From Flavobacterium akiainvivens (GTDB lineage Bacteria; Bacteroidota; Bacteroidia; Flavobacteriales; Flavobacteriaceae), in the NCBI RefSeq assembly GCF_001278115.1, contig NZ_LIYD01000005.1:1-64000 (forward strand): DNA of 64,000 nt, in the 5' to 3' direction. Positions 59,888-64,000 of the stretch are shown piece by piece (positions within the stretch are counted from its first letter, which is position 1; the number at the start of each line of letters is the position of its first letter). The position numbers were made by a program, and so were the translations under genes. The notes under the pieces were generated by a model. It saw only the letters and a program-made list of their open reading frames with translations. It did no database searches and was not told the DNA's origin.

Positions 59888-62668
59888 ATGGCTTTTGATA
59901 ATATTTATAAAGAGTACATTAAAGAGATTGAAGAAAGAAAAGCCCAGGGACTTCACCCTAAACCAATAGACGGAGCAGAACTTACAACTGCAATTATTGA
60001 CCAGATAAAAGATACAGATAACCCGCACAGGGAAGATTCTGTTAAATTCTTTGTTTATAACACGTTGCCGGGCACTACTCCTGCGGCAGCTGTAAAAGCA
60101 AAATTCTTACAGGAAATTATACTTGGCACTGCAGTGGTTGCAGAAATCACACCTGCATTTGCCCTTGAACTACTATCGCACATGAAAGGCGGTAAATCAA
60201 TCGAGGTATTGCTTGATTTAGCCCTTGGTAATGATGCCACTATTGCAAAAGATGCTGCAAACGTACTGAAAACGCAGGTTTTTCTTTACGAAGCAGATAC
60301 AGACCGTTTAAAAACGGCTTATGAAGACGGAAACCCAATAGCAAAAGAAATTTTAGAAAGCTACGCAAAGGCAGAGTTCTTTACCCAACTGCCAGAAGTA
60401 CCGGAAGAAATAAAAGTGGTTACTTACATTGCTGCCGAAGGCGATATCTCTACAGACTTGCTTTCGCCGGGCAACCAGGCACACTCGCGCTCAGACCGTG
60501 AGCTGCATGGTTTGTGTATGATGACGCCACAGCAACAGCAGGAAATCAAAGATTTCCAGGTACAGTTTCCTGATGCCAGCATAATGCTTATTGCCGAAAA
60601 AGGTACAATGGGCGTGGGTTCATCTCGTATGTCGGGCGTTAACAACGTAGCACTTTGGACAGGCAGGCAGGCAAGCCCATACATTCCGTTTGTTAATATT
60701 GCGCCAATTGTGGGCGGTACTAACGGTATTTCGCCTATCTTCCTTACTACGGTAGACGTTACCGGCGGTATAGGTATCGACCTTAAAAACTGGGTTAAAA
60801 AGCATGATGCAGACGGCAACCTTGTGCGTAACGAAAAAGGCGAGCCTGTTCTTGAAGAGGTGTACTCTGTTGCTACAGGAACCGTGTTGACTATCAATAC
60901 TAAGAAGAAAAAATTATACCACGGCGACCAGGAACTGATTGACCTTTCTAAATCGTTCACGCCGCAAAAATTAGAATTTATCAAGGCCGGTGGCTCTTAT
61001 GCCGTGGTGTTTGGTAAAAAAATACAAACGTTTGCCGCCCAGACTTTGGGTATTGCAATTCCGCAGGTGTTTGCGCCTTCAAAAGAAATTACTGTTGAAG
61101 GGCAGGGGCTTACGGCTGTTGAAAAAATATTCAACAAAAATGCAGTGGGCGTTACGCCGGGCAAAGTACTTTACGCAGGATCTGACGTTCGTGTTAAGGT
61201 AAACATTGTGGGCTCTCAGGATACTACAGGCCTTATGACGGCGCAGGAGTTGGAATCTATGGCAGCAACGGTAATTTCGCCAAGTGTAGACGGTGCTTAC
61301 CAGTCAGGTTGCCACACGGCTTCGGTTTGGGATAAAAAAGCGCAGGCTAACATCCCAAAACTGATGAAGTTTATGAATGATTTTGGTGTGATTACCGCCC
61401 GCGACCCTAAAGGTGCGTATCATTCAATGACAGACGTTATACACAAAGTACTGAACGATATTACTGTAGACGAGTGGGCTATCATCATAGGTGGCGACTC
61501 GCATACCAGGATGTCTAAAGGTGTTGCTTTTGGTGCAGACTCAGGTACCGTGGCGCTTGCACTGGCAACGGGAGAGGCTTCAATGCCAATACCGGAGTCG
61601 GTTAAAGTTACCTTTAAGGGCGAAATGAAGCAGCACATGGATTTCCGTGATGTGGTACACGCTACACAGGCGCAGATGCTACAGCAGTTTGATGGCGAAA
61701 ACGTGTTCCAGGGCAGGATTATTGAGGTGCATATTGGTACGCTTCTTGCAGACCAGGCCTTTACGTTTACCGACTGGACTGCAGAAATGAAGGCTAAGGC
61801 ATCTATCTGTATTTCGCAGGATAATACCCTGATTGAATCACTGGAAATCGCCAAGAGCAGGATCCAGATTATGATTGATAAAGGTATGGATAACCACAAC
61901 CAGGTGCTTCAAGGCCTGATTGACAAAGCAAACAAAAGGATTGCCGAGATAAAATTAGGCGTTAAGCCGGTATTGACCCCGGATGAGAATGCAAAATACT
62001 ATGCCGAGGTGGTAATTGACCTTGATGTAATTGCAGAGCCAATGATTGCAGACCCGGATGTAAACAACGAAGACGTTTCTAAACGTTATACGCACGATAC
62101 AATCCGCGCTATATCGTACTATGGCAACGATAAAAAAGTAGACTTAGGTTTTGTAGGTTCTTGTATGGTGCACAAAGGCGACTTAAAAATCGTTTCGCAA
62201 ATGCTAAGGAACCTTGAGGAGCAGCAGGGTGAGGTTAAATTTAACGCCCCGCTTGTTGTTGCCGCACCTACTTATAATATTATTGACGAGCTTAAGGCAG
62301 AAGGCGACTGGGATTTACTACAGAAGTATTCCGGCTTTGAGTTTAGCGACCTTTTACCTAAGAGCACAGCCCGTACAGAATATGAAAATATGATGTACCT
62401 GGAGCGCCCGGGTTGTAACCTTTGTATGGGTAACCAGGAAAAAGCGGCCAAAGGCGATACGGTACTGGCTACTTCTACGCGCCTGTTCCAGGGCCGTGTG
62501 GTGGAAGATACCGAGCGTAAAAAAGGCGAATCGCTACTGGCTTCTACACCGGTGGTGGTACTGTCGGCAATTTTGGGCCGCATACCAACCATTACAGAAT
62601 ATAAAGCAGCGGTTGAAGGCATTAACCTTACTAAGTTCTCACCGGCTAATAAAGAGCTGGTAGGATAA
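59888..62668 (+). CDS. acnB: Aconitate hydratase B
   Basis: A 926-residue bifunctional aconitase of the TCA cycle (citrate to isocitrate; also 2-methylisocitrate in some bacteria). The AcnB-specific N-terminal HEAT-like domain is present (IYKEYIKEIEERK). IGGDSHTRMSKGVAFGADSG is in the centre and the C-terminal cluster ligands are in ERPGCNLCMGNQEKA. It is followed 54 bases later by a second aconitase gene, so the organism encodes two different aconitases in tandem. Confidence 0.96.
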   Translation: MAFDNIYKEYIKEIEERKAQGLHPKPIDGAELTTAIIDQIKDTDNPHREDSVKFFVYNTLPGTTPAAAVKAKFLQEIILGTAVVAEITPAFALELLSHMKGGKSIEVLLDLALGNDATIAKDAANVLKTQVFLYEADTDRLKTAYEDGNPIAKEILESYAKAEFFTQLPEVPEEIKVVTYIAAEGDISTDLLSPGNQAHSRSDRELHGLCMMTPQQQQEIKDFQVQFPDASIMLIAEKGTMGVGSSRMSGVNNVALWTGRQASPYIPFVNIAPIVGGTNGISPIFLTTVDVTGGIGIDLKNWVKKHDADGNLVRNEKGEPVLEEVYSVATGTVLTINTKKKKLYHGDQELIDLSKSFTPQKLEFIKAGGSYAVVFGKKIQTFAAQTLGIAIPQVFAPSKEITVEGQGLTAVEKIFNKNAVGVTPGKVLYAGSDVRVKVNIVGSQDTTGLMTAQELESMAATVISPSVDGAYQSGCHTASVWDKKAQANIPKLMKFMNDFGVITARDPKGAYHSMTDVIHKVLNDITVDEWAIIIGGDSHTRMSKGVAFGADSGTVALALATGEASMPIPESVKVTFKGEMKQHMDFRDVVHATQAQMLQQFDGENVFQGRIIEVHIGTLLADQAFTFTDWTAEMKAKASICISQDNTLIESLEIAKSRIQIMIDKGMDNHNQVLQGLIDKANKRIAEIKLGVKPVLTPDENAKYYAEVVIDLDVIAEPMIADPDVNNEDVSKRYTHDTIRAISYYGNDKKVDLGFVGSCMVHKGDLKIVSQMLRNLEEQQGEVKFNAPLVVAAPTYNIIDELKAEGDWDLLQKYSGFEFSDLLPKSTARTEYENMMYLERPGCNLCMGNQEKAAKGDTVLATSTRLFQGRVVEDTERKKGESLLASTPVVVLSAILGRIPTITEYKAAVEGINLTKFSPANKELVG

Positions 62669-62722
62669 TTTTTGATGCTGGGGCTGCCGTAAAAATAATG
62701 TATAATATTAAATTATAGAGAT

Positions 62723-64000
62723 ATGGCTTTTGATATTGAAATGATCAAAAAGGTGTATGCAGGTATGGCTGAGCGTGTTGATAAAGCACGCGAGCTTGTG
62801 GGCCGTCCGCTTACGCTTTCTGAAAAAATACTATACTCTCACCTTTGGGAAGGTACGCCTTCCCAGGCTTTTACCCGCGGTAAAGACTATGTAGACTTTG
62901 CACCGGATAGGGTTGCCTGCCAGGATGCTACCGCACAAATGGCGCTGTTGCAGTTTATGCACGCCGGCAAGCCTAAAGTGGCTGTGCCTACTACCGTGCA
63001 CTGCGACCACCTTATACAGGCAAAAGTAGATGCCCGTACCGACCTTAAGCGTGCTAAAGAGCAAAGCAGCGAAGTTTTTGACTTCCTTTCTTCTATATCT
63101 AACAAATACGGCATTGGGTTCTGGAACCCTGGTGCCGGTATCATACACCAGGTAGTGCTTGAAAACTATGCATTTCCGGGCGGTATGATGATTGGTACCG
63201 ACTCTCACACGGTTAACGCCGGTGGCCTTGGCATGCTTGCCATAGGTGTGGGTGGTGCCGATGCGGTAGACGTAATGAGCGGCATGGCCTGGGAACTTAA
63301 ATTCCCTAAGCTGATAGGCGTTAAGCTTACCGGCAGGCTAAGTGGCTGGACGGCTCCTAAAGACGTTATACTTAAAGTGGCCGGTATACTTACCGTAAAA
63401 GGGGGTACAGGCGCTATTGTAGAATATTTTGGCGAAGGCGCTACGGCTATGTCATGTACCGGTAAAGGCACTATTTGTAACATGGGTGCAGAGATAGGTG
63501 CTACTACCTCTACATTTGGTTATGATGAGTCTATGGACCGCTACCTGCGTGCCACAAGCCGTGCCGATGTGGCCGATGCCGCTAACGCAGTTAAAGAATA
63601 CCTTACCGGCGATGCAGAGGTGTATGCCAACCCTGAGCAGTATTTTGACCAGGTTATTGAAATAAACCTAAGCGAACTTGAGCCGCACCTTAACGGTCCG
63701 TTTACCCCGGATTTGGCTACCCCTATTTCTAAAATGAGGGAAGAGGCTGAGAAAAACAACTGGCCGCTACAGGTACAGGTGGGCCTTATAGGTTCTTGTA
63801 CCAACTCTTCTTATGAAGATATTTCGCGTTCGGCTTCGCTTGCCAAGCAGGTAGCTGAAAAGAAACTGAAAACCAAGGCGCAGTTTACCATTACCCCGGG
63901 TAGTGAGCAGGTGCGCTTTACCATAGAGCGCGACGGCTTTATTGATACTTTCGATAAAATTGGCGCTACCGTATTTGCCAACGCCTGTGGCCCATGTATA
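62723..64000 (+). CDS. Second aconitate hydratase (AcnA/mitochondrial type), 3' end beyond window
   Basis: At least 426 residues, open to the window edge. Domain 1 of the aconitase family: [56 protein letters not shown] with substrate-binding residues, and the iron-sulfur ligands in [10 protein letters not shown] and ANACGPCI at the very end of the window. The pattern fits the eukaryote-like mitochondrial class, common in Bacteroidetes. The N-terminus [14 protein letters not shown] follows 54 bases after acnB, so a shared transcript is likely. Confidence 0.95.
   Translation, partial: MAFDIEMIKKVYAGMAERVDKARELVGRPLTLSEKILYSHLWEGTPSQAFTRGKDYVDFAPDRVACQDATAQMALLQFMHAGKPKVAVPTTVHCDHLIQAKVDARTDLKRAKEQSSEVFDFLSSISNKYGIGFWNPGAGIIHQVVLENYAFPGGMMIGTDSHTVNAGGLGMLAIGVGGADAVDVMSGMAWELKFPKLIGVKLTGRLSGWTAPKDVILKVAGILTVKGGTGAIVEYFGEGATAMSCTGKGTICNMGAEIGATTSTFGYDESMDRYLRATSRADVADAANAVKEYLTGDAEVYANPEQYFDQVIEINLSELEPHLNGPFTPDLATPISKMREEAEKNNWPLQVQVGLIGSCTNSSYEDISRSASLAKQVAEKKLKTKAQFTITPGSEQVRFTIERDGFIDTFDKIGATVFANACGPCI

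Overview
The window looks like chromosomal DNA of a flavobacterium (Bacteroidota, Flavobacteriaceae, Flavobacterium-like). The evidence is the promoter style (TAnnTTTG -7 boxes and the near-match TAnnTTTA, with no Shine-Dalgarno sequences), a type IX secretion cargo protein with a C-terminal sorting domain, a PorP/SprF-OmpA pair, AcnB followed by a second aconitase, methylmalonyl-CoA mutase in two subunits, and many short GC-rich intergenic repeats. Most of it is ordinary core genome in short operons. No phage, insertion sequence, CRISPR array or rRNA was seen.

Layout. 1-1.9 kb: a secreted GH2 glycosidase. 2.1-3.5 kb: a cobalamin riboswitch ahead of an acyl-CoA thioesterase and queH, the B12-independent epoxyqueuosine reductase. 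3.5-8.5 kb (minus): an Lrp regulator and a four-gene run mesX-mesD-BASS transporter-old yellow enzyme; MesD/MesX is a B12- and folate-independent methionine synthase. 9-11.3 kb: tRNA-Pro, trxB, a nucleosidase and a VOC protein. 11.4-16.5 kb (minus): a cell-envelope module of three DUF2807 proteins, a PspC-domain protein and a PadR regulator, with a 7-bp microsatellite before one gene. 16.7-25.8 kb: DUF4442, a sugar epimerase, grpE-dnaJ, an ABC exporter, a DUF1624 membrane protein and an ABC-F protein. 26-31.4 kb: small hypotheticals, Hsp20, a glycosyltransferase and a 2-oxoacid dehydrogenase E2. 31.4-33.2 kb: an AT-rich two-gene island with a calcineurin-like phosphoesterase. 33.3-40.2 kb (minus): carbonic anhydrase, an esterase-like protein, and udk-ftsB-mutA-two tiny ORFs-mutB. 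40.3-44.9 kb: a GH13 amylase and a repeat-rich T9SS cargo protein. 45-48 kb (minus): a P-loop protein, an atypical response regulator and prfC. 48.3-51.2 kb: PorP/SprF and OmpA. 51.3-53.4 kb: a lipoprotein and a 440-aa-frame gene bracketed by 27-bp direct repeats. 53.5-59.6 kb: three SurA/PpiC-type chaperone genes, a MoxR ATPase and two small genes. 59.9-64 kb: acnB and the first part of a second aconitase, cut by the window edge.

Three themes deserve attention. First, B12 economy: a B12-dependent enzyme (methylmalonyl-CoA mutase) coexists with B12-independent substitutes (QueH, MesD/MesX), and queH sits behind a B12 riboswitch. Second, GC-rich intergenic-type repeat sequence occurs inside at least three conserved genes (ABC-F, E2, mutB) without breaking the frame, always at linkers or termini. 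Third, several loci look able to vary: the 7-bp tandem repeat, the eight 222-bp repeats of the T9SS protein, and the direct-repeat-flanked gene at 51.9-53.4 kb. The best candidate for an undescribed system is the phosphoesterase pair at 31.5-33.2 kb, but nothing in the sequence proves its function.
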